Of a stretch of 64,000 nt of DNA, positions 52,934 through 63,205 are shown in pieces. Numbering within the stretch: the first letter of the stretch is position 1; every line of letters starts with the position of its first letter. This DNA comes from Latilactobacillus fragifolii (lineage in GTDB: Bacteria > Bacillota > Bacilli > Lactobacillales > Lactobacillaceae). Position numbers and translations under genes: made by a program. The stretch spans positions 62,001 to 126,000 of the forward strand of contig NZ_CAJOCF010000004.1 in NCBI RefSeq assembly GCF_905332535.1. Direction: 5' to 3'. The notes beneath the pieces were generated by a model that made no database searches, was not told the origin of the DNA, and saw only the letters and a list, made by a program, of their open reading frames with translations.

Positions 52934-55634
52934 GTGTCAGCCCCACTTCTGCTAGATTCAACCAATGATCCGCTTCAAAATGCGCTTTTGTCCGCGGATT
53001 GGCCGTTAAATAAATCACCTGATTGGCTTCACTGAGTCGTTGGAGTAATGTCCAAACGGCGACTTGGCGCTGATCGTCGAAGTTCACAAAGCCATCATCG
53101 ACCAATAAAGGTAATGACACGACGTCAGCTACCTCTTCTGCAAACGCAAACCGCAAAGCAATGTACAACTGTTCTGCAGTCCCCTGTGATAATTCACCGA
53201 CTTCAAAAAGTACTTGATCTGTCCGTAAAACCGTCATCAGGGTGTCATCGAAGTTAATCTTAATATACCGATTCTGAGTTAGAATTGCAAAATACTGCGT
53301 TGCCTTTTCCAATAAACGTGGGAATCGTTCTTGCGAAGCGGCTTTAAGCGTGGCTTGAATCCAATCAATCGCCAACTGCTTCGCTAACCATTCTTGGGCC
53401 AAATCGGTAATCTTAGCCTGTTCTTGTAATTGTAGCTGACGCTGTTGTTGATAACGATCATTATCAACGAGTTGCGCCTGCGCCACCCGTAATTGCGCAA
53501 CCGCTTGTTGCTGTTCCTGTAATTCGTTTGTCAAGCTTGCCACTTGTTCTGTGATTTGAGCGACTTGTTGCTTGAGCTGCTCTTGACTGGCGATTGCTTG
53601 TAAAGCTGGTAAATCCGCTGCCAATTCGCGTTTTAAATCAGCTTGGCGCTGTTCATTAGCACGACGTTGTTGTTCATCGGCAACACAACTAGCTAATTCT
53701 GCGGCAGTTGTCAAGTTGGCCTTTGCTAACAAGGCGGTTTGTGCAGCGTCTTGTTCTTCAATCGTTGCTGTTAAGCGTGTCACCTGTTGTTGATAATACC
53801 GGTAGCTCTCATTACTTTGTGCAAGGTCTTGTGTCAGTTGTGTCATCCGCGCTTTGAATTGGCTTACCTGAGACAAGTTCTCTTCGTGACTACCTTGTAA
53901 GGCCCCTACCCAATCTCTTGCAAACGCAAACGCATGCCAATACGTATCTAAAGCCGCTTCAAGCGCTTGGTTATCAGCTTGTTGTTGTTTGAGTGTCGTA
54001 ATTAATTGCGTCATTCGGCTCAAGGCGTGCTGCATCGCTAAAACTTGACTGATTGGCATCGTCGTTTCATAACCTGCTTGGGCCAATAATGTCGCGCTTT
54101 GTTCATGCATCGTCTGCAATGTCGCTTGTTGCGCTTGGAGAGCTGCTGTCTTGGTTTGCTTTTGAGCTTGCAACACATCCAATTTGGCGAGTGCTTGTTG
54201 CCAAGCCGCTTTTTGTGCCGGTTGGTCGTGATCAATTTGTTTATTTTGCCAAACTAGGTAGCCGCCATAGCCAAGTGCGGCTAAGCCGGCAATTGCAATG
54301 CCTTTCAAAGCGCCCGGTAAGAAAAGCCCAACTACGAACACAACGACACCAATTAACAGACTCAATTGACCAGAACGCTTATTACGCGTTGGTGTTGCTT
54401 GCGGTTCACTCTGGTTGACTGCCGCGTTTTGCGCTGCTAATTGCGCCTCTAAATCAGCAAGTTGCTCAGTCAGTAGTTGACTGGTTGTGGTCGCCTCATT
54501 CATTTCAGCTGCGGCTTGTTCCAGTTGTGCGCATTGCTCGTCCGTCAACGGATTAGGTAGTTGATCCGGTTGCCATTGATATTGCGCTGCTAATTGTGCT
54601 TTTTCACTAGCGAGTTGCGCACTTTGGGTTTGCTGTAAACTAAGTAATTGAACGCGTTTTTGCTGTTCAGTCAATTGTTCGAACAATGGTGCCAAAGCCG
54701 CTTGATTAGCTTGATAAAATCTAAATTCGCCCGTTTGATCCAATGTTTCTTGAATGGTTGCCAGTTCGGCTTTTGCTTCTGCTAATGCCTTGACATTGCG
54801 TTTACGTTCGACCGCTAATGCTTGATATTGCTCGTCAATCGTTAAATCAAACGGTGTTGCTTTTTCAAGTTGCTTTTGGCGTGTTTGCCACTGCGCATAG
54901 CTTGGCCAACGATCAAGCAAATGCTGCAAATGCGCTTGGCGTTGCTTCAATTCAGCTACTTGTTTTTGCTGGTTGGTCATCGTCGCAACGGTCCTTTGCA
55001 ATCGTCGTGCATTTGCTTCATATTCTTGATAACCACGACTAGCTTCACTGACGGATTGCACCAACTCTGGATAGTTCTTCAAAGCGACATTCAACGGCCA
55101 TTTACGGCCAGATGGCTTAAAAATTTTCTGACTCTCTTTGTCAAGTTCCTTAGCAAAGTCGAGCCACTCATGACTACCCACCGCACCAATTGTCAATAAA
55201 TGCTGCAAAAAATCAGCTTGCTTTAAATTGAATATCTGGTTTAAATCCTGTTGGTTCGTTTCAAAAATCTGCGTAAACAAGGCTTCATCAGCCGGTGCTA
55301 AGAGGTCGGCTAAATAATCAGCACCAAACTCTTTACCTTGATCAATAACCGTTACATCGCCGCCAAACTTCCCTGATAGGCGCCGAATCACAATATCGCG
55401 ATTATGATAACTAACCAATAACTCACCGCCGTATTGGGCCCCGTTCTTGGGTACATACTGTTCATACCGTTGTTTGGCGGTCGCAAAACCAAATAACACG
55501 CCCTTAATAAAGGCGGTGAGTGTCGTTTTACCCGCCTCGTTTTGACCATAAAGGACTTGATAGTCCGTGTTCAAATCAATCGTCTGATCGTGCCACTTAC
55601 CGAAGCCTAAAATGGTGACTGTCTTAATTCGCAT
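52911..55634 (-). CDS. yhaN: SbcC/Rad50-like ATPase YhaN
   Basis: Protein of 907 aa. Walker A YGQNEAGKTTL near residue 35, long coiled coils (about 190-410 and 470-760) interrupted by a short membrane-like hydrophobic stretch (LLIGVVVFVVGLFLPGAL, about residue 425), signature GELSQGTAEQLY and Walker B PLLVDDGFVNFDD. It is the partner of the YhaO nuclease, analogous to Rad50-Mre11. Confidence 0.92.
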   Translation of the reverse strand: MRIKTVTILGFGKWHDQTIDLNTDYQVLYGQNEAGKTTLTAFIKGVLFGFATAKQRYEQYVPKNGAQYGGELLVSYHNRDIVIRRLSGKFGGDVTVIDQGKEFGADYLADLLAPADEALFTQIFETNQQDLNQIFNLKQADFLQHLLTIGAVGSHEWLDFAKELDKESQKIFKPSGRKWPLNVALKNYPELVQSVSEASRGYQEYEANARRLQRTVATMTNQQKQVAELKQRQAHLQHLLDRWPSYAQWQTRQKQLEKATPFDLTIDEQYQALAVERKRNVKALAEAKAELATIQETLDQTGEFRFYQANQAALAPLFEQLTEQQKRVQLLSLQQTQSAQLASEKAQLAAQYQWQPDQLPNPLTDEQCAQLEQAAAEMNEATTTSQLLTEQLADLEAQLAAQNAAVNQSEPQATPTRNKRSGQLSLLIGVVVFVVGLFLPGALKGIAIAGLAALGYGGYLVWQNKQIDHDQPAQKAAWQQALAKLDVLQAQKQTKTAALQAQQATLQTMHEQSATLLAQAGYETTMPISQVLAMQHALSRMTQLITTLKQQQADNQALEAALDTYWHAFAFARDWVGALQGSHEENLSQVSQFKARMTQLTQDLAQSNESYRYYQQQVTRLTATIEEQDAAQTALLAKANLTTAAELASCVADEQQRRANEQRQADLKRELAADLPALQAIASQEQLKQQVAQITEQVASLTNELQEQQQAVAQLRVAQAQLVDNDRYQQQRQLQLQEQAKITDLAQEWLAKQLAIDWIQATLKAASQERFPRLLEKATQYFAILTQNRYIKINFDDTLMTVLRTDQVLFEVGELSQGTAEQLYIALRFAFAEEVADVVSLPLLVDDGFVNFDDQRQVAVWTLLQRLSEANQVIYLTANPRTKAHFEADHWLNLAEVGLTHDSKEII

Positions 55635-55636
55635 TG

Positions 55637-56830
55637 CTAATCCCCCATCTTTTTCTCTTGTAGAATTGTCGTGACTAAATCCTTGAGATCCGCTTGGAAT
55701 TCAGGTGTTTCAATTGCTTCGCGGATAAAGTTTTCTTTCATCAATGGCTTCGCTTTTTCTAAAATATTTTCCGGTGTCAAGATGGCCTCAGCCGCTTCTT
55801 GCCAATAGGCTTGATCAATCTGGCTGAATTGTTTTTGAGCTGCAAAGCGCAGCTTCAAAGCATATGGCCAGTGCAAGGGCGCACTATTTTCCAATTGATC
55901 TTGTAACACCGCCAATAACTCCCCATTATTAATCCGTTGCAATAAGTCACTTGTTAATCGCTCCGCGTGTGTCAACTCTAGCGCTACTAAACTAGCATGG
56001 TCACTTTGCATTAGTTGCTCGCTCAATGCTGTTTGCAATTGCGTTAAACTCATGTCAGGCATCACTTCAAACGATTGGCGCTGCCATTCAATAACCGTCG
56101 TTGGTTTAAATGTTAGGTCGAACTGCCCCTCTTTAGTAGTGACTAAATAGAAGCCTTTTTCACCAGGTTCATTCTTGTGCCGTCCCTGTAAGTTACCGGG
56201 GTAAACAATGGCTGGCCGTTCTTGGAGAATCTGGCGCTTATGAATGTGACCCAATGCCCAATAATCGTAATGGCAGGCGTTCAACTCACTAAGCGTAAAT
56301 GGTGCGTAGTGATCTGTATCAACAGTCGCTTTTGGACTCCCATGCAGGGTGCCAATCGTGTAAGTTGTGCTCGCCCGCGTTGGGAAAGCCGCTACTCGGT
56401 CAGTTGATAACCAGCGTTGATCATAACTGAAACCAACAATTGTCACACTCTCATGCCCTTTAGTCATCAGTTCAAACGACTGTACTTCTGATCCAAAAAC
56501 ATGAACATTGGCGGGAAATTCAAAATGCACTTGATTAGCATCCCAGTAGTCGTGATTCCCATAGCTCAAATAGACCGGAATGTCGACGGCTGCCAAACGT
56601 TCAAATTGTTGTTTTAAAAATTTCTGGACTGGTAAACTTTGTGCTTCTTGATCAAACGAATCGCCGACTAGTAATACAAAATCAACGGCTTCATCAATGG
56701 CTGTCTGAATTAGTTTTTTAAACGCTGTAAAAGTTGATGCATGAATTGTTTCCCATAACGCTGTTGGTGCTTGTTTTAAGCCGACAAACGGACTATCAAT
56801 ATGGGCGTCAGCCGCATGGATAAATTTCAT
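55637..56830 (-). CDS. yhaO: Mre11/SbcD-like nuclease YhaO
   Basis: Protein of 397 aa. Metallophosphoesterase motifs in order: DAHIDSPF, GDSFD, YGNHDYW, TLHGSPK, WALGHIHKR. DNA-end processing with YhaN. First gene of the operon. Confidence 0.93.
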   Translation of the reverse strand: MKFIHAADAHIDSPFVGLKQAPTALWETIHASTFTAFKKLIQTAIDEAVDFVLLVGDSFDQEAQSLPVQKFLKQQFERLAAVDIPVYLSYGNHDYWDANQVHFEFPANVHVFGSEVQSFELMTKGHESVTIVGFSYDQRWLSTDRVAAFPTRASTTYTIGTLHGSPKATVDTDHYAPFTLSELNACHYDYWALGHIHKRQILQERPAIVYPGNLQGRHKNEPGEKGFYLVTTKEGQFDLTFKPTTVIEWQRQSFEVMPDMSLTQLQTALSEQLMQSDHASLVALELTHAERLTSDLLQRINNGELLAVLQDQLENSAPLHWPYALKLRFAAQKQFSQIDQAYWQEAAEAILTPENILEKAKPLMKENFIREAIETPEFQADLKDLVTTILQEKKMGD

Positions 56831-56944
56831 CTTGAAAAAACCCCCATCTTTTTGGCCGGATAAAACCAGCTTAGATAAGCTTCATTATACCATTGCCCCA
56901 CGGTGTGATAAAGACAATTAGAACAAACGTTCTTTTTTGAACAA

Positions 56945-56984
56945 TAAAAAAAGCACTGCATCGAAATAAATCGATTCAGTGCTT
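56945..56984 (-). terminator. Terminator of the YlbF-family gene
   Basis: AAGCACTGAATCGA/TCGATGCAGTGCTT hairpin followed by T7 on the minus strand. Confidence 0.88.
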
Positions 56985-57053
56985 GAAACGTGCTTTCGTT
57001 AACAGTTTTTTGGCCTTTAACCAGTCCGCAAAAGCTACCGTTAATCCCGCCTA

Positions 57054-57398
57054 CTATGCTTGATAGATGTCGGCAATTGGTTTTGAGATGATTTGGTTTA
57101 ATTCATCCATTGTTTGGCTTAATTGACGTTCTTGTTCCATCAAGTTCTTGATGGCGTCGATGTCCCCAATTTTTTGAGCTAGCTCTTGGATTTCTTTGAT
57201 TTCGTCATCCGTTAATTCTTGCCCTTGCATTTGTTTTTGTTGAAGGGTCATTTGTTGCGTTTGGAATTTTTTGAACATTGTAAAGGCAATATCGTCTTTT
57301 TTTAAGGCTGCAAAAGCGTTTTGTAAGCCTAAAAATTGTGGTAATTCTTGCAAGTGCGTTGCCATTTGGTTAGCATCATCATAAATATTAACTGTCAT
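57054..57398 (-). CDS. YlbF/YmcA family protein (YheA type)
   Basis: Protein of 114 aa, wholly helical and acidic, Gln/Met/Lys-rich (MFKKFQTQQMTLQQKQMQGQ). Family members act with RNase Y or in competence/biofilm control in Bacillus; the exact subgroup here resembles YheA. Lies 25 bp after the PBP gene. Confidence 0.85.
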   Translation of the reverse strand: MTVNIYDDANQMATHLQELPQFLGLQNAFAALKKDDIAFTMFKKFQTQQMTLQQKQMQGQELTDDEIKEIQELAQKIGDIDAIKNLMEQERQLSQTMDELNQIISKPIADIYQA

Positions 57399-57423
57399 TG
57401 TATTGACTCCTTTTTACCTGTAT

Positions 57424-59505
57424 TTAATTGAAAAAGCCTTTCAAATTATTATACCATTGATTGGCTGTATCTTTCGCTTTATTTATCCCATCTTTAAATC
57501 CCGATTCAATTGAATCGATTAATTCATTTGATGACCCACTTTGTTCCTTTTTCGCCAACGATTGCGCATCTTCGGTATCAAAGTCCGTCTGGGCCGTGGT
57601 TGGTAAGAGTTGTTGCATTTCATATTTAAAAATTGGTGCGAGACCATCGATGCTGGTATTCTTCATAAAGTGCGCTTGATCGGTCTTATCATACCCCATC
57701 CAAGTTGCAACAACAATATCCGGTGTATAACCGACTAACCATTGATCTTTGGTCCCAAAGCCGTAACTATCAGGCACTTCAGTACTACCAGATTTCCCGG
57801 CAACTTGGTAGCCATTAGGTTTCGCATAACGTCCAGTCCCATTATTATAAACGCCTAACATCATGCTAGTCATTTCTTTAGCTGTTTTTTGACTCATAAT
57901 CCGCGTCTTTGATGGTTCGGTATTATCAACAATCACTGCCCCGCTGGCATCAACAATCTTCCGAATAAAATGTGTTTCGGACAATTCACCGTTATTAGCA
58001 AAAGCTGTATAGGCACTTGCCATTTGATAAGGTGAAACCCCACCTTGCCAACCACCCAAGGCCATCGCCAAGTTTTGATCACTCTTCGGTACTGAAATGC
58101 CGAATTTTTCAACTGACTTAATCCCCCGTTTAAGGCCAATTTGGTTTAATAACCAAACCGCGGGCGCGTTTGTACTGTTGGCCAAGGCTTGATACATCGG
58201 CATTGAACCAGTGTAGACATTATCCGGATTGGTAGGCGTATAGTTATTGGTACCGTAACTTTGCTTCTTATCTTCAAGTGAAGAATCATAATGATAACCA
58301 TCTTCAAGTGCTGGCGTATAAACCGCCAAAGGCTTGATGGTTGATCCCGGTTGGCGCTTCATCTGGGTAATGCGACTATAACCCCGGATGGTATATTCAC
58401 CGCGTCCACCGACAACCGCTGAAACCCCGCCGGTTTTTGGATTAATCGCAACTGAACTCCCTTGAACCAAGGTGCCATCCGCTGCATTATCTGGGAACAA
58501 CCAATTCTGTTTAAAAGTTGTTTCCATCTTACTTTGTTGTGATTGGTCAAGGGCCGTATAGATCTTGTACCCATTTTTGACAATATCTTCTTCCTTTAAA
58601 CCAAAGCGATTAATAGCTTCATTAACCACCTCATCAAAGTAATACGGATACTTGTAGCCATCCGTTTGTTCATAAGCGTTAGTCACCACAATGGGTTCCT
58701 TCTTTGCGGCAGCCGCTTGAGCTTTTGTCAATTTGTTATTGTCGACCATTAGTCCTAAAATTAGGTTGCGCCGAGCCGTTGCATTGTCCAAATGATCAGC
58801 TGGATTATAGAAACTAGGACTCCGCAACATCGCCGCAATCACCGCGCCTTCACTAGCATCTAGTTCACTAGCATTCTTCCCAAAATACCGTTTCGACGCA
58901 TCCTGGACACCCCAAACCCCATTACCGAAGTAGGCGTTATTCAAGTACATCGCTAAAATATCTTGTTTCGAATAAACTTTTGTAATTTGGACGGCTAAGA
59001 ACAACTCCTCAAACTTCCGCGAGAATGTCTGCTTCTGATTCAACTTGGCATTCTTCGCGAGTTGCTGGGTAATCGTACTCCCACCACCGGTAATCTGCCC
59101 ATGGTGAATTACTAAACCAACTGCTGCTCGTGCTAGCCCTTTAATACTGAAACCATGGTTGGTATAAAAGGTCCGATCTTCAGTCGATAAAACGGCATTT
59201 TGAATCTGTGGCGAAATTTTATCGAGATCGACATAGGTGCCCTTTTGTGAATACAAGGTTCCTGCGCGTTGATCTTTGACATCATAGATAACGGTTGGTG
59301 ATTGTAAGTTAGCCTTAATATCGCCAACGTTAGCCGTTTTCGCTTTGAACGTTAAGAAACTACTCATCACAAAAATGAGCATTAAGACAGCAAGAATCAG
59401 CCATCTTGTCAATTGGAGTCGATACCAGACATAACGAATCACGCGCCAGACGCGTTTCATAAATTGTTTAATCGCCAACCAAAACGGCGAAGCTTGCTTG
59501 TTCAT
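57424..59505 (-). CDS. Bifunctional penicillin-binding protein (class A)
   Basis: Protein of 693 aa. One membrane helix (about 34-54), GT51 transglycosylase with STEDRTFYTNHGF and GGGSTITQQLAKN, and a transpeptidase with SxxK in PGSTIKP, SxN in NSTNAP, and KSGS (AGKSGSTEV) in place of the usual KTG. Pol-type PBP1A/PBP2A protein that polymerises and cross-links peptidoglycan. Confidence 0.93.
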   Translation of the reverse strand: MNKQASPFWLAIKQFMKRVWRVIRYVWYRLQLTRWLILAVLMLIFVMSSFLTFKAKTANVGDIKANLQSPTVIYDVKDQRAGTLYSQKGTYVDLDKISPQIQNAVLSTEDRTFYTNHGFSIKGLARAAVGLVIHHGQITGGGSTITQQLAKNAKLNQKQTFSRKFEELFLAVQITKVYSKQDILAMYLNNAYFGNGVWGVQDASKRYFGKNASELDASEGAVIAAMLRSPSFYNPADHLDNATARRNLILGLMVDNNKLTKAQAAAAKKEPIVVTNAYEQTDGYKYPYYFDEVVNEAINRFGLKEEDIVKNGYKIYTALDQSQQSKMETTFKQNWLFPDNAADGTLVQGSSVAINPKTGGVSAVVGGRGEYTIRGYSRITQMKRQPGSTIKPLAVYTPALEDGYHYDSSLEDKKQSYGTNNYTPTNPDNVYTGSMPMYQALANSTNAPAVWLLNQIGLKRGIKSVEKFGISVPKSDQNLAMALGGWQGGVSPYQMASAYTAFANNGELSETHFIRKIVDASGAVIVDNTEPSKTRIMSQKTAKEMTSMMLGVYNNGTGRYAKPNGYQVAGKSGSTEVPDSYGFGTKDQWLVGYTPDIVVATWMGYDKTDQAHFMKNTSIDGLAPIFKYEMQQLLPTTAQTDFDTEDAQSLAKKEQSGSSNELIDSIESGFKDGINKAKDTANQWYNNLKGFFN

Positions 59506-59658
59506 GCGATCCCTCTTCTTACTGTCAAATTAATCTTGTTTAATTGTAGCATATCCGTCAATTGACACTTGGGCCAATTGACGACATTAATAATCTTTTA
59601 AAATTTACTTTTACACCAATTTTCGCTAAACTAGTAGCTTAAAGGTGGTTGAACTCTA

Positions 59659-60549
59659 ATGATAATTTATCAAAAAAAAGTGACTTTAGCGCCCGACTTT
59701 AGTCCCATGTCCGTCCGCGGCTTGCTGAATCATTGGTTAGTGCCGCAAAAAATGCAACATTTCTTGCGTATCAATCGAGAAATTTTGGTCAACGGCCATT
59801 ATCTCGCCTTCAACCGACACGTTGAAGCTGGCGATCAAATTACGATGAACTTCTCAGAAGTTTCCGTTAAGGTCCAAGACTACGAACTTGATGAACGGCA
59901 ATCTTTTTCCGTTTTATACGAAGACGATGATTTACTGGTCGTCAATAAACCGGCAGGGATTAAAACCCATCCCAATGGTCCTGGTGAAAACTTCACCTTA
60001 ATGAATCAAGTGGCGGCCTATCTTGCTAAACAGGATAAAAAAGCCTATATGATCCACCGCATCGATCGGGCAACTAGTGGCGTGCTCTTGATTGGTAAAA
60101 CGCCAATTGTCATCGGAATTTTAAACCGACAACTTAGTCAAAAAATAATGTCGCGCCAATACATCGCGATTGCCAACGATCCAGAACAAACCCTATTGGA
60201 ACACGCAACCATTAACCTCCCAATTGGCGTCGATCCAGATAATAAGCGCAAGCGCACGATTGACTACATTACAGGTTTATCCGCAGTGACGCATTACCAA
60301 TTACTTCACCGGAAAGGACCGGCAGCCACCCTCGCAGTCAACCTCGAAACAGGTCGCACACACCAAATTCGATTGCACTTAGCAGCTGACGGTCATCCCA
60401 TCTTCGGTGATCCCCTGTATTTCCCAACTGATACGACACAACGTTTATTACTACACGGGCAAACATTGCGTTACATAGAGCCTTTTTCTGATCAACAAAG
60501 AACGGTAACGGCGCCCATCCCAGCTATTTTTAACCAATATATCGAATAA
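59659..60549 (+). CDS. RluD-family pseudouridine synthase
   Basis: Protein of 296 aa. N-terminal S4-like part (about 15-85), catalytic HRIDRATSG with Asp (about residue 138), and RTHQIRLHLA. It makes pseudouridine in rRNA or tRNA; the target base is not deducible. Start after AAAGGTGG. Confidence 0.92.
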   Translation: MIIYQKKVTLAPDFSPMSVRGLLNHWLVPQKMQHFLRINREILVNGHYLAFNRHVEAGDQITMNFSEVSVKVQDYELDERQSFSVLYEDDDLLVVNKPAGIKTHPNGPGENFTLMNQVAAYLAKQDKKAYMIHRIDRATSGVLLIGKTPIVIGILNRQLSQKIMSRQYIAIANDPEQTLLEHATINLPIGVDPDNKRKRTIDYITGLSAVTHYQLLHRKGPAATLAVNLETGRTHQIRLHLAADGHPIFGDPLYFPTDTTQRLLLHGQTLRYIEPFSDQQRTVTAPIPAIFNQYIE

Positions 60550-60620
60550 AAGCGCGTGCTATCAGCTGGGGATCGCCTAAGGATGAATACAGTGTGCGGC
60601 AACAAAATTTAGTAAATTAA

Positions 60621-60666
60621 AAATAAGGGACTAAGCCAAAACTAGTTTTGGCTTAGTCCCTTATTG
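60621..60666. terminator. Bidirectional terminator
   Basis: Perfect 20-bp stem around CTAG with A/T-rich ends, between the convergent pseudouridine synthase and argR genes. Confidence 0.92.
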
Positions 60667-60672
60667 ATTTGT

Positions 60673-61134
60673 CTATCTAACAGTTGCAAGATGTTGTGCA
60701 AAGCGTTCATTCAATTCGGCTGCTTGGGCCTCATCAGGGCTGATAATCACAATCGTATCATGTCCAGCAAGGGTGCCCACAACTTCCGGGTACCCCAAAT
60801 CATCGATTAGGGCTGCCAATAAATTTCCGTTACTTGGTAGCGTCTTAATCACATTGAGCATTTGTACTTGCGTGATCGACAGTGCTACCTCACGCAACTT
60901 ATCTTTTAATTTCTGAGTTTGGGTGCGTTCATCATCGTGGAAAATCGTATAACGGAGTTCACCGTTCACATCCCGCGCTTTAACGATTTGCATTTCCCGA
61001 ATATCACGTGAAATAGTCGCTTGCGTTGCATCAATTCCATCTTGCTTTAACGTTGCTAACAAATCTTCTTGCGTCGAAACAACTTGTTGATTAATGATTT
61101 GTTCGATTCGTGCTTGACGATCTCCTTTTTTCAC
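60673..61134 (-). CDS. argR: Arginine repressor
   Basis: Protein of 153 aa from GTG 61134, 6 nt after AAGGGGTG; the longer frame would begin inside the promoter -10. N-terminal winged helix (STQEDLLATL; ATQATISRDIREM) and C-terminal arginine-binding part with NGNLLAALID and GTLAGHDTIVI. Regulates arginine metabolism. Confidence 0.93.
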   Translation of the reverse strand: MKKGDRQARIEQIINQQVVSTQEDLLATLKQDGIDATQATISRDIREMQIVKARDVNGELRYTIFHDDERTQTQKLKDKLREVALSITQVQMLNVIKTLPSNGNLLAALIDDLGYPEVVGTLAGHDTIVIISPDEAQAAELNERFAQHLATVR

Positions 61135-61165
61135 GACTGCCACCCCTTTTACCTTAATTGGCTCC

Positions 61166-61171
61166 ATTATA
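61166..61171 (-). promoter_or_regulatory. argR promoter -10
   Basis: TATAAT 32 bp before the GTG start, in TGG TATAAT (extended -10). No consensus -35. A GAATTCTCAT just upstream could be half of an ARG box, suggesting autoregulation. Confidence 0.5.
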
Positions 61172-61244
61172 CCAGTTTTTATGAGAATTCGATAGAGAGC
61201 GCTTTATATAATTCAAACAAGCGCATGTTCATAACCTTTTTAAT

Positions 61245-61292
61245 CAAAAAAGGCAACTATCCGCGGATGGCTACCCTCGATTATAGTGCCTG
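61245..61292 (-). terminator. Terminator of the PTS operon
   Basis: AGGC-ACTAT/ATAGT-GCCT stem with an internal CCGCGG-containing loop and T6 on the minus strand. Confidence 0.75.
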
Positions 61293-61298
61293 ATTGTC

Positions 61299-62717
61299 TT
61301 ATTGTGCATGCTGTATTTTTTGTGCTTTTCGAACCTTAAACGTGGTTAAAATGGCTACTGCTACTATCACCCCTGCTAAGATTGACATGAAGAATAGTCC
61401 AATGTTATTCGTGGCCCCTAACACGCCAACAATTGGGCCGCCATGGGGCACGGCATCGGTGATTTTGAAGACCATCCCGACCGCACTAGCAACGGCTGAA
61501 CCAGCAATGATACTTGGAAACACTTGTTTTGGATTAGCTGTCGCAAATGGGATGGCCCCTTCCGTAATTCCGATCAAGCCCATCAAAATGGCTGGAATCC
61601 CCGCTGATTTTTCTTCTTCTGAATAAAGATCCCGACGAATAAATGTTGCAATGCCTAATGCCAATGGTGGCACGGCAACGGCACAAGCAACAGCCCCCAT
61701 GATTTGTGGATGACCTGCAGTAATTGACGCAACCCCGAATAAGAAGGCGACTTTATTGACTGGACCACCCATATCAATGGCGACCATCGCGCCAATCACA
61801 ACTCCAAGGATTACACTCGTTTCGGGATTTTGTGAAAGGGCTGTCAACATATCTTGGAGGGCCGTCATCAACCATGAAATGGGAGCGCCTAAAACAAGAA
61901 TTAAAATGGCTGAAATAATCCCAACTCCCAATAAAGGAATAACAAAAATTGGCATGACTGGCCGTAAGTCTTTTGGGACGGGCCATGAATTAAACCATTT
62001 AACTAAGTAACCAGCCGCAAAACCAACAATAATTGCGCCAATAAACCCAGTCCCAGCTTTTGTGCCAAGAATGTCGGGATTGTTAGCGACCATTGCACTG
62101 ATCATTGCGGGGGCCAAAGCTGCGCGACCGGCAATGGCATAAGCGATATAACCGGCCAGAATTGGAATCATCAAGGTAAACCCAATTGTCCCTATCTGAT
62201 TCATACTACTCCAAATGGTATGCGGTGGAATCACCATCCCCGCTTTAGTCGGATGGCCACCAATCGCGATTGACAAGGCAATGAATAAGCCACCAACAAC
62301 GACGAACGGAATCATATGGGAAACCCCATTTAATAATTGCTTAATAATTGGGCTTTGTTCATGGCTATCTTCTTGTTTAACTGCTGTTTTTGGTTGATTC
62401 TTACCGTAAATACCGGCCATTGGTGCTTTTTCAATTAGCATATCGGCATCTTTAATGGCTTCAGCAGTTTTCGCATATAGGACCGGTTTGCCGTTAAACC
62501 GTTCTTCTCCATCAACGGCAACGTCAGCAGCAATAATTACGAAATCGGCATCAGCCACATCTGCGGCACTTAATTCATCCTCGACTCCAGAAGCCCCTTG
62601 CGTTTCGATTTTGACTTCATATCCGCGTGCTTGCCCGGCTTTTTGCAGTTTTTCAGCTGCCATATAAGTATGGGCAATGCCGACTGGACATTTGGTAATT
62701 CCAACAAACTTTTTCAT
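61299..62717 (-). CDS. fruA: PTS fructose-type EIIBC component
   Basis: Protein of 472 aa. Residues 1-100: fructose-type EIIB with phosphorylated Cys10 (TKCPVGIAHT). Residues about 125-460: EIIC with about nine membrane helices (VVVGGLFIALSIAIGG). It imports and phosphorylates a hexose, probably fructose or a related sugar; specificity is inferred from the family. The EIIA is a separate gene upstream. Confidence 0.9.
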   Translation of the reverse strand: MKKFVGITKCPVGIAHTYMAAEKLQKAGQARGYEVKIETQGASGVEDELSAADVADADFVIIAADVAVDGEERFNGKPVLYAKTAEAIKDADMLIEKAPMAGIYGKNQPKTAVKQEDSHEQSPIIKQLLNGVSHMIPFVVVGGLFIALSIAIGGHPTKAGMVIPPHTIWSSMNQIGTIGFTLMIPILAGYIAYAIAGRAALAPAMISAMVANNPDILGTKAGTGFIGAIIVGFAAGYLVKWFNSWPVPKDLRPVMPIFVIPLLGVGIISAILILVLGAPISWLMTALQDMLTALSQNPETSVILGVVIGAMVAIDMGGPVNKVAFLFGVASITAGHPQIMGAVACAVAVPPLALGIATFIRRDLYSEEEKSAGIPAILMGLIGITEGAIPFATANPKQVFPSIIAGSAVASAVGMVFKITDAVPHGGPIVGVLGATNNIGLFFMSILAGVIVAVAILTTFKVRKAQKIQHAQ

Positions 62718-62730
62718 CTTCTAAAACCTC

Positions 62731-63189
62731 CTAGTCAAATTCGATTGCGTCATTAACTAACGTATAAAGTGCCATTGCATCATGTTGATTTTGCTTCAAA
62801 TTATGAATAAACGCATCATCCATCAATTTACGCGCAAACTTTGATAAGACTCTTAGATGTGTCTTATTAGGATCATCAAGCGGCATAATCAGAACAATCG
62901 CAATCGCAACTGGTGTCTCATCTAATGCTTGCCAATTGACTTCAGTGTTAAAAGTGACAATCCCGACAATCGGTTGGGTTAAGCCCGCCACTTTAGCGTG
63001 TGGAATCGCGAGCCCATTGCCAAACCCAGTTGTGCTTTCAGCTTCCCGCGCATTGAATCCCGCGGTTAATGCCGCTTGATCTAAACCATTCTTATCTGCA
63101 AATAACTGCGCTAATGTTGCTAATGCCGTTGATTTATCATCCCCGACAACGATATCTGTATAAATATTATCGACTTCAAAGGTCTTCAT
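62731..63189 (-). CDS. PTS fructose-type EIIA component
   Basis: Protein of 152 aa of the PTS_EIIA_2 family with the phosphorylated histidine in GLAIPHAKV (about residue 64). Passes phosphate from HPr to EIIB of the next gene, 13 bp downstream. Confidence 0.9.
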   Translation of the reverse strand: MKTFEVDNIYTDIVVGDDKSTALATLAQLFADKNGLDQAALTAGFNAREAESTTGFGNGLAIPHAKVAGLTQPIVGIVTFNTEVNWQALDETPVAIAIVLIMPLDDPNKTHLRVLSKFARKLMDDAFIHNLKQNQHDAMALYTLVNDAIEFD

Positions 63190-63205
63190 CTGCTAACACT
63201 CCATT

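Noticed and set aside
61294-62667. Plus-strand frames opposite the PTS EIIBC gene
   Set aside because: Shadow frames of a strongly supported membrane protein gene; no promoter or ribosome site.
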